DNA from: Proteus terrae
Lineage (GTDB): Bacteria; Pseudomonadota; Gammaproteobacteria; Enterobacterales; Enterobacteriaceae
Reading direction: 5' to 3'
Assembly: GCF_003144325.1 (NCBI RefSeq)
Contig: NZ_PENS01000015.1
Span: 62,001 to 126,000 of the forward strand
Length of the DNA stretch: 64,000 bases
Both the position numbers and the translations under genes were made by a program. Positions 9,247 through 19,176 of this stretch are shown one piece after another. The notes under the pieces are model-generated. The model had not been told where the DNA came from, did no database searches, and saw only the letters and a list, made by a program, of their open reading frames with translations. Each line of letters opens with the position of its first letter. The stretch's first letter is position 1.

Positions 9247-9419
9247 TTAATTTTTATTTCGTTTATACTAGGTAATTATCAAAATCGGGTTGACGTGTTA
9301 ATGAAAACACAACAATGCCCGATGACCTTGTCACAAAGGATGTAACGAGGTATGTGAAACAACCCCATTCGGCCGGATGCTAAATGGACGTTAATTAAAT
9401 TTACTTGAAGATCATTAAC
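9247..9419 (+). promoter_or_regulatory. rpsA 5' leader (S1 autoregulatory type)
   Basis: The 173 bases before rpsA contain no Shine-Dalgarno sequence near the ATG but do contain three GGA triplets at 9338-9340, 9375-9377 and 9386-9388. In E. coli the rpsA leader folds into hairpins exposing GGA in loops, which S1 itself recognises for SD-independent initiation and autorepression. The GAAG-AT-ATTAAC stretch just before the ATG also resembles the E. coli leader. Folding was not computed. Confidence 0.65.
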
Positions 9420-11093
9420 ATGACAGAATCTTTTGCTCAACTCTTTGAAGAATCCCTAAAAACAATCGAAACTCGTCCTGGCGCTATCGTTCGCGGCGTT
9501 GTAGTTGCTATCGATAAAGACGTTGTTCTGGTTGATGCAGGTCTGAAATCAGAATCTGCTATTCCTGTAGAACAATTCAAAAACGCTCAAGGCGAATTAG
9601 AAATCCAAGTGGGCGACGAAATTGATGTTGCTCTGGACGCGGTTGAAGATGGCTTCGGTGAAACCGTTCTGTCTCGTGAGAAAGCTAAACGTCACGAAGC
9701 GTGGCTGATGCTGGAAAAAGCTTACGAAGAAAACGAAACTGTTGTTGGTATCATCAACGGTAAAGTTAAAGGTGGTTTCACTGTTGAACTGAACGGCATT
9801 CGTGCGTTCTTACCAGGTTCACTGGTAGACGTTCGCCCAGTTCGCGATACAACTCATCTGGAAAACAAAGAGCTTGAGTTCAAAGTCATCAAATTAGACC
9901 AAAAACGTAACAACGTTGTTGTGTCTCGTCGTGCGGTTATCGAATCTGAAAACAGCGCAGAACGCGATCAGTTATTAGAAAACCTGCAAGAAGGCATGGA
10001 AGTTAAAGGTATCGTTAAGAACCTTACTGACTACGGTGCATTCGTTGATCTGGGCGGTGTTGACGGCTTACTGCACATCACTGACATGGCTTGGAAACGT
10101 GTTAAACACCCAAGCGAAATTGTCAATGTTGGCGACGAAATCACTGTTAAAGTCCTGAAATTCGACCGTGAACGTACTCGCGTATCATTAGGTCTGAAAC
10201 AACTGGGCGAAGATCCATGGGTAGCTATCGCTAAACGTTATCCAGAAGGTACTAAACTGACTGGTCGTGTAACTAACCTGACTGATTACGGTTGCTTCGT
10301 AGAAATCGAAGAAGGCGTTGAAGGTCTGGTACACGTTTCTGAAATGGATTGGACTAACAAAAACATTCACCCATCTAAAGTTGTTAACGTTGGTGATGTT
10401 GTTGAAGTTATGGTTCTTGACATCGATGAAGAACGTCGTCGTATTTCACTGGGTCTGAAACAGTGCAAATCTAACCCATGGCAGCAGTTTGCAGAAACTC
10501 ACAACAAGAACGACCGTGTTGAAGGTAAAATCAAGTCTATCACTGACTTCGGTATCTTCATCGGTTTAGACGGCGGTATCGACGGTCTGGTTCATTTATC
10601 TGACATTTCTTGGAATGTTGCAGGTGAAGAAGCAGTTCGTGAATACAAAAAAGGCGACGAAATCGCTGCTGTAGTTCTGCAAGTTGATGCTGAACGTGAA
10701 CGTATCTCACTGGGCGTTAAACAATTATCAGAAGATCCATTCAATAATTACCTGTCTGCTCACAAAAAAGGTGCTATTGTTTCTGGTAAAGTAACTGCTG
10801 TTGACGCTAAAGGCGCAACTGTAGAATTAGCTGACGGTGTTGAAGGTTACCTGCGTGCTTCAGAAGCTTCACGTGACCGCGTTGAAGATGCAACTCTGGT
10901 TCTGAATGTTGGCGAAGCTGTAGAAGCTAAATACACCGGCGTTGATCGTAAAAACCGCGTTATCAACTTATCTGTTCGTGCTAAGGACGAAGCAGATGAG
11001 AAAGACGCTATCGCTTCTGTAAACAACAAAGAAGAAGTTGGTTTTTCAAACAACGCTATGGCTGAAGCTTTCAAAGCAGCTAAAGGCGAATAA
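9420..11093 (+). CDS. rpsA: 30S ribosomal protein S1
   Basis: A 557-residue protein, identical in length to E. coli S1 and nearly identical in sequence. It unwinds and docks mRNA on the 30S subunit. Six S1 (OB-fold) repeats occupy the chain; the central ones carry the VxxLTDYGxFV and HxSEMDW / HLSDISW signatures. An in-frame TTG at 9405 exists, but the ATG at 9420 ([14 protein letters not shown]) is the family start. Codon choice is strikingly unlike the neighbours (CTG for leucine, GAA, AAC, CGT), as expected for very high expression. ihfB follows after 64 bases. Confidence 0.98.
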   Translation: MTESFAQLFEESLKTIETRPGAIVRGVVVAIDKDVVLVDAGLKSESAIPVEQFKNAQGELEIQVGDEIDVALDAVEDGFGETVLSREKAKRHEAWLMLEKAYEENETVVGIINGKVKGGFTVELNGIRAFLPGSLVDVRPVRDTTHLENKELEFKVIKLDQKRNNVVVSRRAVIESENSAERDQLLENLQEGMEVKGIVKNLTDYGAFVDLGGVDGLLHITDMAWKRVKHPSEIVNVGDEITVKVLKFDRERTRVSLGLKQLGEDPWVAIAKRYPEGTKLTGRVTNLTDYGCFVEIEEGVEGLVHVSEMDWTNKNIHPSKVVNVGDVVEVMVLDIDEERRRISLGLKQCKSNPWQQFAETHNKNDRVEGKIKSITDFGIFIGLDGGIDGLVHLSDISWNVAGEEAVREYKKGDEIAAVVLQVDAERERISLGVKQLSEDPFNNYLSAHKKGAIVSGKVTAVDAKGATVELADGVEGYLRASEASRDRVEDATLVLNVGEAVEAKYTGVDRKNRVINLSVRAKDEADEKDAIASVNNKEEVGFSNNAMAEAFKAAKGE

Positions 11094-11111
11094 TTTAAGT
11101 TATTAACGGAA

Positions 11112-11130
11112 GGCAACGTTAATCGTTGCC
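11112..11130 (+). terminator. Hairpin between rpsA and ihfB
   Basis: GGCAACG and CGTTGCC form a 7-bp stem with a 5-base loop, followed by only a broken T run (TATTTATC). Probably a weak terminator or mRNA 3' end stabiliser lowering ihfB output relative to rpsA. Confidence 0.45.
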
Positions 11131-11157
11131 TATTTATCGGTAGTTTAGGGAGGTAAT

Positions 11158-11445
11158 ATGACCAAGTCTGAGTTAATCGAGAGACTTGCAGGCCTACAAT
11201 CTCATCTTTCGGCTAAGACGGTTGAAGAAGCTGTAAAAGAAATGCTTGATCATATGGCTGATACTTTAGCTGATGGTGAGCGTATCGAAGTCCGCGGATT
11301 CGGCAGTTTTTCTCTACACTACCGTGCGCCGCGTACGGGTCGTAACCCGAAGACAGGTGATAAAGTAGATCTGGAAGGTAAATACGTTCCACACTTTAAG
11401 CCAGGTAAAGAGTTACGTGACCGTGTAAATATTTATACGGAATAA
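11158..11445 (+). CDS. ihfB: Integration host factor subunit beta
   Basis: A 95-residue DNABII-family nucleoid protein; with IhfA it forms the heterodimer that bends DNA sharply at specific sites. The family signature [20 protein letters not shown], including the Pro of the DNA-intercalating arm, lies at residues 47-66. The E. coli protein is 94 residues. GGGAGG immediately upstream supports the ATG at 11158. The position directly after rpsA is the conserved one. Confidence 0.98.
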   Translation: MTKSELIERLAGLQSHLSAKTVEEAVKEMLDHMADTLADGERIEVRGFGSFSLHYRAPRTGRNPKTGDKVDLEGKYVPHFKPGKELRDRVNIYTE

Positions 11446-11485
11446 TAACTCCTGTCGAAATGGCACGATGTTAGTTAACTTTCTC

Positions 11486-11512
11486 AAAAACGGTACTTAG
11501 GTGCCGTTTTTT
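11486..11512 (+). terminator. ihfB terminator
   Basis: AAAAACGGTAC and GTGCCGTTTTTT pair (one G:T) around a TTAG loop, with a T run on the 3' side. Confidence 0.85.
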
Positions 11513-11866
11513 ATTAACTATTATTATCACTTTTAGTTTATTTTTCTGCTCCCTAATTTTTTTCTATCTCCCATCTTGCACCTTCAATCCCAATCTTGGA
11601 TTGAACGATTCGTTTTCTTGATTTTATCTCGCTAGCACCTTTCTTTTTTATTACTTTATTCTGCTTTCATTTTAATTTCTCTATTTAATTACCTGTATCA
11701 CTTAGTTGTTTTATTTTTTACGAGCTTCTTCTCAAAATTTATTGTATGTAACAAGAGATCTTTTCCTTTTTATAAAGCATCACTAAAAAACGACCTAAAA
11801 GCCTATCTCTAATGAAATGGTAACATTATGATATTTAAAAAATAATTGTAGGCAAGGATGCTAGAA
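11513..11866 (+). other. Intergenic region upstream of comEC
   Basis: 354 pyrimidine-rich bases without a credible gene. TTCAATCC (11583-11590) and GGATTGAA (11598-11605) form an 8-bp inverted repeat. A CRP-S-like site lies at 11716-11737. No convincing promoter hexamer pair could be assigned. Confidence 0.5.
11716..11737 (+). promoter_or_regulatory. Possible CRP-S (Sxy/CRP) site upstream of comEC
   Basis: The core reads TACGA-GCTTCT-TCTCA flanked by TTT and AAA. The CRP-S consensus is TGCGA-N6-TCGCA with such flanks, so the core matches at 8 of 10 positions and keeps the diagnostic C at the third core position. It lies about 130 bases upstream of comEC, a gene that is in the competence regulon of related gamma-proteobacteria. 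Function is inferred. Confidence 0.35.
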
Positions 11867-14236
11867 ATGATTTTACTGAATCGAATGATAAAGTTTTTTG
11901 AGTTAAAGATGGTATCAATAAAACGAAGGTGCATTCATTCAGCCTATTTTCAAAGACTCTATTTCACGAAGTTAACTTTAGACAATATTGCTTTGGCAAT
12001 AATATTAGGTTGCTTACCTTTATTAGTTCAACATACGCTTTTTAGTCAAACAATTTATTCTATTATTATTATTGTTGCACTATTTCTATTATTTATTCCT
12101 TTTTTCTTATTCCGTTTTTCAGCGATATTTCTAATTTTCTGGGTTTATTCAAATATGGTTGCGTCATCATTAATGACGAGAACAGAACAGTTTGCTGATA
12201 ATATGGCAACATTTGAAACCAAGGTTATGGAGTATCGCCAATTAACAGATGGCAATATTATTATCAAAATACCCATTACGAAGAAGACGCTCTTTTCATC
12301 TTCTGTTTATGCAAACGTATATTGGCGAAGTCCGCCTAAAAACATAGCTGTAGGACAATATTGGAAGTTTAAAACTCAATTTAGAGCTGTACATAGTTAT
12401 TTAAATGAAGGTGGGTTTGATAGCCAAAAATATGCCGTTTCTGTGAAGGAAACATTAACGGGTAAAGTGATGACAGCCAAGTTTATCCGAAATGATATAT
12501 CACTACGTACTCAACTTATTCAGACAATCACAGCTCATTGGCAAACAGCAAAAAATAAAGGTGAAATTATTGCTTTAGTCTTAGGTGATAAGCGATATAT
12601 TGAACCTGAGAAAAAAGATCTCTATATGAAAACAGGGGTTGCTCATTTAATTGTGATATCGGGTTTACATATAGGTTTAGCTGCCTTTTTTGGTTGGGGT
12701 ATTGCAAGAGGTATTCAATTTTTTTTCCCTATCAGATGGATTAATCCAAGATTTCCATTAGTTATAGCTTGGTTATGTGGTGTTTTCTATGCTGCGTTAT
12801 CAGGTTGGGGAATACCAGCAACAAGAGCTGTTATTGGATTAACTGTTTGGGTAATTTTACATTGGGGGAGCCGATTATTTTTGCCTTGGCAATGGGCACT
12901 TTGGAGTGCAGCACTTATTCTTATTGTTGAGCCTCTTTCTATACTTTCAGCTAGTTTTTGGCTTTCATTTTCTGCTGTGTTTGCCATTATCTTTTGGTAT
13001 TGGATGTACCCATTAAAAGCTAAATATAACCATCAAAAACGGTGGTTTATTTTAAGGTTGGTACATTTACAATCTGGTTTATTAATTATTTTATTACCAT
13101 TCCAATTATATTTATTTAATGGCGCTAATTTTTTTAGCTTTATTGTTAACTTATGGGCGGTTCCTATTGTTTCTTTTATTACCGTGCCATTAATAATGCT
13201 CGGGTTATTGACATTCTTTCTCTCATTTTTGCAACCAATAATTTGGCACTGGGTTGATCTTTCTATTAGCCTTGCTTTTTGGTGTGCTCCTTTATTTTTA
13301 CCATATTGGCAAAATAGTGGTGCCATTCCTTTATTATTAGGATTTTTGGGAATTGGTACTATTTTAATCATAAAAATGTCATGGTGGCGTTATCATTTTA
13401 TTTGCATTGTGGCTATTGGTACTATTTTATACTGTGAATTCATCGCCTCTTCACGTTATCAATGGCGAATATCTATGTTAGATGTTGGGCATGGCTTAGC
13501 AGTTATTCTTGAAAAAGAAGGGGAAGCGATTATTTATGATACGGGAATGCGCTGGAAAAATGGAGGTTCCATTGCAAAGAATGTCATCATTCCTTATTTA
13601 AGACATCATCGACTTACGCCAGTTGCATTGATCATTAGCCATGATCATCTTGATCATACAGGGGGAATGGAAGATTTAGTAAAAACTTATCCTAATTTAA
13701 GCATTCGTAGTAGTTTTGACGATCCTTCGCATTTACCTTGCTTAAGTGATAAATCATGGCAGTGGAAAGGGCTTCAATTTGATGCATTGTGGCCGCTGAA
13801 TAAATTACTCTCCCCGAAAAATAATCAATCCTGTGTGATCAATATTAGTGATGGGAAATACAATATTCTGCTAACTGGAGATATAGAAAAAGAAGTTGAA
13901 GCTCAATTGGTAAGAGTAAAAAAAGATCAGCTAAAAGCAGATGTCTTACAAGTTCCTCATCATGGTAGTCAAACATCATCCACATTGATGTTTATTCAAG
14001 CAGTATCACCAAAAATTGCACTTGTTTCTGCTGCTCGTTATAGCCCTTGGCGTTTGCCTTCTGATAAAGTACATCATCGTTATAAAAAAGAAGCTATTAA
14101 TTGGCTAACAACCTCTATTAGTGGGCAAGTTTCTATCGAGTTTAATCAAGATAATATTGATGTATTTACCTATAGGCGAGATATTTTGCCTCGTTGGTAT
14201 CATCAGTGGTTTGGTGTTTTGACGTTTCCCGAGTAG
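11867..14236 (+). CDS. comEC: ComEC/Rec2-family DNA uptake channel
   Basis: A 789-residue inner membrane protein homologous to E. coli YcaI (ComEC), the channel through which single-stranded DNA enters the cytoplasm in transformation. It has N-terminal membrane segments, a soluble DUF4131-type region, a multi-pass competence domain (HLIVISGLHIGLAAFFGW and ALSGWGIPATRAV signatures), and a C-terminal metallo-beta-lactamase-like domain with ISHDHLDHTGGM and VPHHGSQTSS. The ending ILPRWYHQWFG matches E. coli. AAGGA at 11854-11858 is 8 bases from the ATG at 11867; an ATG at 11858 overlaps that motif and is less likely. The frame is intact. Confidence 0.92.
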   Translation: MILLNRMIKFFELKMVSIKRRCIHSAYFQRLYFTKLTLDNIALAIILGCLPLLVQHTLFSQTIYSIIIIVALFLLFIPFFLFRFSAIFLIFWVYSNMVASSLMTRTEQFADNMATFETKVMEYRQLTDGNIIIKIPITKKTLFSSSVYANVYWRSPPKNIAVGQYWKFKTQFRAVHSYLNEGGFDSQKYAVSVKETLTGKVMTAKFIRNDISLRTQLIQTITAHWQTAKNKGEIIALVLGDKRYIEPEKKDLYMKTGVAHLIVISGLHIGLAAFFGWGIARGIQFFFPIRWINPRFPLVIAWLCGVFYAALSGWGIPATRAVIGLTVWVILHWGSRLFLPWQWALWSAALILIVEPLSILSASFWLSFSAVFAIIFWYWMYPLKAKYNHQKRWFILRLVHLQSGLLIILLPFQLYLFNGANFFSFIVNLWAVPIVSFITVPLIMLGLLTFFLSFLQPIIWHWVDLSISLAFWCAPLFLPYWQNSGAIPLLLGFLGIGTILIIKMSWWRYHFICIVAIGTILYCEFIASSRYQWRISMLDVGHGLAVILEKEGEAIIYDTGMRWKNGGSIAKNVIIPYLRHHRLTPVALIISHDHLDHTGGMEDLVKTYPNLSIRSSFDDPSHLPCLSDKSWQWKGLQFDALWPLNKLLSPKNNQSCVINISDGKYNILLTGDIEKEVEAQLVRVKKDQLKADVLQVPHHGSQTSSTLMFIQAVSPKIALVSAARYSPWRLPSDKVHHRYKKEAINWLTTSISGQVSIEFNQDNIDVFTYRRDILPRWYHQWFGVLTFPE

Positions 14237-14272
14237 AATGGCCGGCTAATTATTAAAAGTTTGGTAATATAT

Positions 14273-16018
14273 ATGAATGATATAGATCTATCAACGTGGC
14301 AAACATTCCGCCGCTTATGGCCAATGATTCGGCTTTTCAAAGCGGGTTTAATCACTGCTGCAATTGCATTAATCATCAATGCGGGTGTGGATGCATTTAT
14401 GATTTCTTTATTAAAACCACTTCTTGATGAAGGTTTTGGTAAAGCCAGTAATGACGTATTAAAATGGATGCCTTTTGCCGTTATTGGTCTGATAGCTCTG
14501 CGTGGTATATCTAACTTTATTTCAAGTTACTGTCTTTCTTGGGTCTCTGGGAAAGTTGTAATGAATATGCGTCGTCGACTGTTTTCTCATATTATGGGAA
14601 TGCCGGTGAGCTTTTTTGATCAGCAATCAACAGGGACTTTACTCTCTCGTATCACATATGATTCAGAACAGGTTGCCTCTTCATCATCAGGTGCATTAAT
14701 TACCGTTGTACGTGAAGGTGCCTATATCATCGGACTATTTTGTTTGATGTTTTATTATAGCTGGCAATTATCCCTGATCCTTATCGTTATCGCACCTATT
14801 GTTGCTGTTGTTATTCGTATAGTATCGACTCGTTTTAGAACAATCAGTAAGCGTATCCAAAATAGCATGGGGCTAGTGACAACTAGCGCAGAACAAATGC
14901 TAAAAGGGCATAAAGAAGTTCTGATTTTTAATGGCCAAGAAGTTGAAAATAAACGCTTTAACCATGTAAGCAATCATATTCGCCGTCAAGGTATGCGTAT
15001 GGTTGTCGCATCATCAATTTCAGATCCTATTATTCAGATAATCGCTTCTCTTGCATTAGCATTTGTCCTGTATGCAGCAAGTTTCCCTGAGATAATGGAT
15101 ACATTAACAGCAGGTACAATTACTGTTGTATTCTCCTCAATGGTTGCATTAATGCGTCCATTGAAATCACTGACTAATGTGAATGCTCAATTCCAGCGTG
15201 GTATGGCTGCTTGTCAGACGCTATTTACCATACTCGATATGGAGCAAGAAAAAGACACCGGTAAGCTTGAACTAAAAAAACCAACTGGTGATATTGAATT
15301 CCGTAATGTGACTTTCCAATATGTCACGAAAGATACGCCAGCACTGAAAAATATGTCATTTACTATCCCAGCAGGTAAAACTGTTGCATTAGTTGGACGC
15401 TCAGGCTCTGGTAAGTCTACGATCGCAAATCTGATCACGCGTTTTTATGACATTAATGAAGGCGAAATATTAATTAATGGTCATGATATTCGTGAATACA
15501 CATTGAAATCTTTGCGTAATCAAGTCGCGTTGGTTTCTCAAAATGTGCATCTTTTTAATGAAACCGTAGCAAACAATATTGTCTATGCATGTGAAGATCA
15601 GTATACCCGTGAAGATATTGAAAAAGCGGCGAAGATGGCACATGCAATGGATTTTATCCAAAAAATGGATAAGGGCTTAGATACTGAAATTGGTGAAAAT
15701 GGTGTATTGCTTTCAGGTGGACAACGTCAGCGTATTGCAATTGCAAGAGCGTTATTAAGAGATTCGCCAATCCTTATTCTTGATGAGGCTACATCAGCGC
15801 TAGATACAGAATCAGAGCGCGCTATCCAGTCAGCACTTGATGAATTACAGAAAAACAGAACCTCTTTAGTGATTGCTCACCGTTTATCAACTATTGAAAA
15901 AGCGGATGAAATATTAGTTATTGAAGATGGTGAAATTGTTGAACGTGGCGCACACCTTGATTTGATTGAGAAACAAGGCATTTATGCACAACTTCACAGG
16001 ATGCAATTTGGCAAATGA
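14273..16018 (+). CDS. msbA: Lipid A ABC flippase MsbA
   Basis: A 581-residue half-transporter (E. coli 582) that works as a homodimer to flip core-lipid A across the inner membrane with ATP. Six membrane helices fill about residues 20-310. The ATPase domain carries Walker [11 protein letters not shown]-loop VSQNVHLF, signature LSGGQRQR, Walker [12 protein letters not shown] and the switch histidine in IAHRLST. A TTG at 14261 is in frame, but the ATG at 14273 gives [17 protein letters not shown] as in relatives; the ribosome binding site is weak. Its stop overlaps the lpxK start by 4 bases. Confidence 0.97.
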   Translation: MNDIDLSTWQTFRRLWPMIRLFKAGLITAAIALIINAGVDAFMISLLKPLLDEGFGKASNDVLKWMPFAVIGLIALRGISNFISSYCLSWVSGKVVMNMRRRLFSHIMGMPVSFFDQQSTGTLLSRITYDSEQVASSSSGALITVVREGAYIIGLFCLMFYYSWQLSLILIVIAPIVAVVIRIVSTRFRTISKRIQNSMGLVTTSAEQMLKGHKEVLIFNGQEVENKRFNHVSNHIRRQGMRMVVASSISDPIIQIIASLALAFVLYAASFPEIMDTLTAGTITVVFSSMVALMRPLKSLTNVNAQFQRGMAACQTLFTILDMEQEKDTGKLELKKPTGDIEFRNVTFQYVTKDTPALKNMSFTIPAGKTVALVGRSGSGKSTIANLITRFYDINEGEILINGHDIREYTLKSLRNQVALVSQNVHLFNETVANNIVYACEDQYTREDIEKAAKMAHAMDFIQKMDKGLDTEIGENGVLLSGGQRQRIAIARALLRDSPILILDEATSALDTESERAIQSALDELQKNRTSLVIAHRLSTIEKADEILVIEDGEIVERGAHLDLIEKQGIYAQLHRMQFGK

Positions 16019-17004
16019 TTGAACGGATTTGGTCTGGTAAATCTTGGTTATATATCCTACTGCTTCCATTTTCATGGTTGTATGGCGCACTTACATTATT
16101 AAGGCGTTTTGCATATCAGAAAGGATGGCTAGCGTCATGGAAAGCCCCAATTCCTGTTGTGATTGTTGGCAATTTAACTGCAGGCGGGAATGGCAAAACA
16201 CCTGTTGTGATATGGCTTGTTGAGCAATTAATACAGCAGGGGTTTAAACCTGGTGTTGTCTCTCGTGGTTACGGCGGAAAATCAGATCATTATCCATTGC
16301 TTTTGACATCCGATACGACACCTGCCATGGCAGGTGATGAACCTGTATTGATTTATCATCGAACTGGTGCTCCCGTTGCGGTTGCACCTAATCGACGAGA
16401 TGCAGTAAAAGCGTTATTAGCTCAACATGAGCTTGATGTGATCATCACTGATGATGGTTTGCAGCATTACGCATTACAACGTGATTATGAAATTGTTGTC
16501 ATTGATGGTCAGCGTCGATTCGGCAATGGTTGGTGGTTACCCGCAGGCCCTATGCGAGAGCGTTCAGGGCGCTTAGATTCTGTGGATGCAATTATCGTTA
16601 ATGGTGGGATAAGTCAGAATAATGAGATTGGCATGACACTGGAAGGTGATACTGCAGTTAATCTTAAAACAGGAGAAAAAAAACCAGTTCAGCAAATTAA
16701 AAAGGCTGTTGCTATCGCTGGAATTGGTCATCCTCCTAGGTTTTTTAACTCGTTACATGAAAAAGGGATAGAGTTAATTACAACAAAAGCATTTAGTGAT
16801 CATAGTGATTATAGTGTTCAAGAATTACAGGATTTAACACCTGACTTAGAACCCCTTATTATGACAGAAAAGGATGCTGTTAAATGTCAGCATTTTGCAC
16901 AAGATAATTGGTGGTATTTACCCGTTAGCGCTGAATTAAATAGTCAATTTGTGCTAAAACAAGTCAGCAATTTAATTTACGGTTCGAAAAAAACTTGTAT
17001 CTGA
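16015..17004 (+). CDS. lpxK: Tetraacyldisaccharide 4'-kinase
   Basis: A 329-residue enzyme that adds the 4'-phosphate to the lipid A disaccharide on the cytoplasmic face of the inner membrane. It has an N-terminal membrane-associated segment, the P-loop [13 protein letters not shown] near residue 50, [14 protein letters not shown] with the catalytic Asp region, and MTEKDAVKC near the end. ATG overlaps the msbA stop (ATGA), implying translational coupling. This pairing supplies lipid A phosphorylation and export from one message. In E. coli ycaQ follows; here a cold-shock gene does. Confidence 0.96.
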   Translation: MIERIWSGKSWLYILLLPFSWLYGALTLLRRFAYQKGWLASWKAPIPVVIVGNLTAGGNGKTPVVIWLVEQLIQQGFKPGVVSRGYGGKSDHYPLLLTSDTTPAMAGDEPVLIYHRTGAPVAVAPNRRDAVKALLAQHELDVIITDDGLQHYALQRDYEIVVIDGQRRFGNGWWLPAGPMRERSGRLDSVDAIIVNGGISQNNEIGMTLEGDTAVNLKTGEKKPVQQIKKAVAIAGIGHPPRFFNSLHEKGIELITTKAFSDHSDYSVQELQDLTPDLEPLIMTEKDAVKCQHFAQDNWWYLPVSAELNSQFVLKQVSNLIYGSKKTCI

Positions 17005-17519
17005 TCTGAAACAATGATATTTATAGTGAAAATCAGGATAGCGTTACATAAAAGATTACCTACCTACAGTCGCATATCGCTTTTGTCGTAGTTCAATTTA
17101 ATTCGCCACTACCCTATCTACTCAAAAGCCTTGTGTGGAGAGTTTGTGGATCTTGAATGTAGGGTTAATATTTTGTGCAGTGAATAGCATCAGCTTTTGT
17201 GCACAATGGATGATAAAAACCATTTTTGATGGTGACTAATTATCTCTATATTCGGTTATCTTTTTTATCAGCGCGCAATAAATGTCAGTATGCCATCTTT
17301 TTGTCATATTGATACTGTAAATATTTATTGAGCTTTATAATATTTATTAAGCTTAGCTATCACGGTTTTGAACATTTATATTGAATAATAAAATGCACTA
17401 CTTAAATTAATGTGTTCAGAATTTAATTGGGGTTTTTATATAAGAAGACTTAATAAAAAGTAGGATGCATTTGTATAGGAAAATAAAACTATACAAAGAA
17501 CAAAAGGAGTTTATCTATC
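17005..17519 (+). other. Intergenic region / long leader of the cold-shock gene
   Basis: 515 AT-rich bases with no credible gene; no remnant of ycaQ was recognised. The last 60 bases hold a perfect hairpin (17470-17497) just before the ribosome binding site of the cold-shock gene. A long untranslated leader would fit cspA-type genes, but I did not find the classical cold box. Confidence 0.45.
17470..17497 (+). promoter_or_regulatory. Leader hairpin next to the csp ribosome binding site
   Basis: TTTGTATAG (17470-17478) and CTATACAAA (17489-17497) form a perfect 9-bp A/U-rich stem with a 10-base purine-rich loop (GAAAATAAAA). It ends 6 bases before AAGGAG (17504-17509). An A/U-rich stem so close to the ribosome binding site could act as a temperature- or RNA-binding-dependent element. 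Confidence 0.45.
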
Positions 17520-17735
17520 ATGACATTACAATTAAGAATGGGTCGCGTAAAATGGTTCGACAATAACAAAGGTTATGGTCTTATTGTTGCAAGAGATATT
17601 GAACAAGAAGTTTATGTCAATAAAAAAGCGATTGCCAATACAAAAAATAAAGCATTAACAGAAGGTCAAGACGTTGAGTTCTCTGTTATCAGAACAGCAG
17701 CAGGTTTAGAAGCCGCTGATGTTATCGGGTTTTAA
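17520..17735 (+). CDS. Divergent cold-shock-domain protein
   Basis: A 71-residue single cold-shock domain, expected to bind single-stranded RNA or DNA. VKWFDNNKGYGLI (residues 10-22) replaces the canonical VKWFNxxKGFGFI, and RNP2 reads VYVNKKAI instead of VFVHFSAI. Two of the usual aromatic/histidine stacking residues are therefore changed (Phe to Leu at 21, His to Asn at 34). The C-terminus EAADVIGF replaces the usual AANV end. AAGGAG is 10 bases upstream. It stands alone with its own long leader at the E. coli ycaQ position. I do not assign a specific csp name. Confidence 0.85.
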   Translation: MTLQLRMGRVKWFDNNKGYGLIVARDIEQEVYVNKKAIANTKNKALTEGQDVEFSVIRTAAGLEAADVIGF

Positions 17736-18150
17736 ATAAGGCTTAGCCTTGTTAAAGATGTAGATAAAACGATAGTTTAGCATTAAGATTAAATTATCGT
17801 TTATGCCTAATTTGAGGTAGGTAAGCCACAATAGTTTACCACCAAGCTGAATAAGTAATATAAAAGAGTCGTTTCGTTAATTAGAATGCAATAAAGATAA
17901 TAAAAAGGTTAAATTATTATCAATAAAAGCTGAATGTAATTCTTTATTAATGATGTTGCAGACTCAACGATAAAAAGCCACATTAATGTGGCTTTTTTGT
18001 TGCTTATAGTAAAAGAGAAAATAATAAATTTATTAATTACTAAAATAATTTTCGAATTATCACTAAACGAGAGGTTTTGAGTATTAACGCTGATCATTCC
18101 TTATGATATCCTTTTGCCATATAAAATGATTAACCCTTGAGAGGGACAAA
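17736..18150. other. Intergenic region between csp and ycaR
   Basis: About 415 AT-rich bases. Contents seen: a GATAATAA / TTATTATC inverted repeat (17896-17921), a strong palindromic terminator (17972-17997) and the ycaR ribosome binding site (GAGAGGG). A 62-codon minus-strand frame at 17909-18097 overlaps the terminator and is not credible. Confidence 0.5.
17972..17998 (+). terminator. Terminator downstream of the cold-shock gene
   Basis: A 26-base perfect palindrome (core GCCACATTAATGTGGC) with A run before and T run after, so it can work in both directions. It lies about 235 bases after the csp stop, which suggests a long 3' region. Confidence 0.85.
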
Positions 18151-18330
18151 ATGGATCACCGCTTACTCGAAATTATTGCTTGCCCAGTTTGCCACGGTAA
18201 ACTTATCTTTGATAAAGAAAATTCAGAGCTTATCTGCAAAATTGATCATTTAGCTTATCCTGTTCGTGACAATATCCCCGTTCTTCTGGAGAATGAAGCA
18301 AGAGAATTATCACTAGAAGAGGAAAAGTAA
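18151..18330 (+). CDS. ycaR: YcaR, Trm112-family small zinc-ribbon-like protein
   Basis: A 59-residue protein beginning [14 protein letters not shown], very close to E. coli YcaR (60 residues). The Cys11-Pro-Val-Cys14 pair and Cys29 are the likely metal ligands. In eukaryotes and archaea Trm112 proteins stabilise methyltransferases; the bacterial role is not established. It ends 4 bases before kdsB, so the two are probably one message, and GAGAGGG upstream supports the start. Confidence 0.93.
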   Translation: MDHRLLEIIACPVCHGKLIFDKENSELICKIDHLAYPVRDNIPVLLENEARELSLEEEK

Positions 18331-18334
18331 CTTC

Positions 18335-19096
18335 ATGTTCACGGTCATTATCCCTGGTCGATATGCATCGACCCGTTTACCGGGTAAACCCCTCGCGGAT
18401 ATTCATGGCAAACCTATGATTGTTCGTGTCATGGAACAAGCTATGCGCTCTGGTGCAAACCGTGTCATTGTTGCAACTGATAATTTAGATGTTGTTGCAG
18501 CAGTTGAAAAAGCGGGTGGAGAAGCCTGTATGACTCGCGAAGATCATCATTCGGGTACAGAACGTTTAGCGGAAGTCATTGAAAAATACAAATTTGCGGA
18601 TGATGAGATAATCGTTAACGTACAAGGTGATGAGCCTCTTATTCCCCCTGTGATTATTACTCAAGTAGCCGAAAATTTGGCGAGTTGTGGTGCAGGAATG
18701 GCAACATTAGCAGTGCCTATTGTTGACTCAAAAGAAGCTTTTAACCCTAATGCGGTGAAAGTTGTGATGGATGCAAAAGGTTTCGCACTTTATTTTTCTC
18801 GTGCAACCATTCCTTGGGAAAGAGATCGTTTTAATTTATCACATGATGAAATTGGTGAGCATTATCTTCGTCATATTGGGATTTATGCTTATCGTGCAGG
18901 CTTTATACGTCGATATATTACTTGGGAGCCAAGCCCATTAGAATCTATTGAAATGTTAGAGCAACTGCGTGTGCTATGGTATGGTGAAAAAATCCATGTT
19001 GCCAAAGCACTAGAAGTTCCTGGTGTGGGTGTAGATACTCAAGATGATCTTATTGCAGCCAGAGCTGCATATCGAGCACTTAACCAAGAGTTCTGA
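18335..19096 (+). CDS. kdsB: 3-deoxy-manno-octulosonate cytidylyltransferase
   Basis: A 253-residue enzyme that activates Kdo with CTP to CMP-Kdo for the lipopolysaccharide inner core. The nucleotide-binding start [20 protein letters not shown], the [16 protein letters not shown] motif and [10 protein letters not shown] with metal-binding Asp are present. It is translated 4 bases after ycaR and ends in a strong terminator. It adds to the lipid A genes msbA and lpxK nearby. Confidence 0.97.
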   Translation: MFTVIIPGRYASTRLPGKPLADIHGKPMIVRVMEQAMRSGANRVIVATDNLDVVAAVEKAGGEACMTREDHHSGTERLAEVIEKYKFADDEIIVNVQGDEPLIPPVIITQVAENLASCGAGMATLAVPIVDSKEAFNPNAVKVVMDAKGFALYFSRATIPWERDRFNLSHDEIGEHYLRHIGIYAYRAGFIRRYITWEPSPLESIEMLEQLRVLWYGEKIHVAKALEVPGVGVDTQDDLIAARAAYRALNQEF

Positions 19097-19122
19097 TTTT
19101 TTAACAGTAACAAATAAATTTT

Positions 19123-19151
19123 AACGGCACTTAAATTAAGTGCCGTTTTTG
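19123..19151 (+). terminator. kdsB terminator
   Basis: AACGGCACTTAA and TTAAGTGCCGTT (practical loop AAATT) followed by TTT. It may also serve elyC on the other strand, although the T run is poor there. Confidence 0.85.
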
Positions 19152-19176
19152 CATCAGTTAGCAAAAATATTTCTAA

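Noticed and set aside
10847-11116. 89-codon minus-strand frame over the end of rpsA
   Set aside because: Antisense to the S1 repeats; openness reflects the biased codon use of rpsA.
13033-13371. 112-codon minus-strand frame inside comEC
   Set aside because: Antisense to membrane helices; composition (Lys/Asn-rich) is what the complement of hydrophobic codons gives.
17909-18097. 62-codon minus-strand frame between csp and ycaR
   Set aside because: It spans the strong palindromic terminator and has low-complexity hydrophobic composition without a ribosome binding site.
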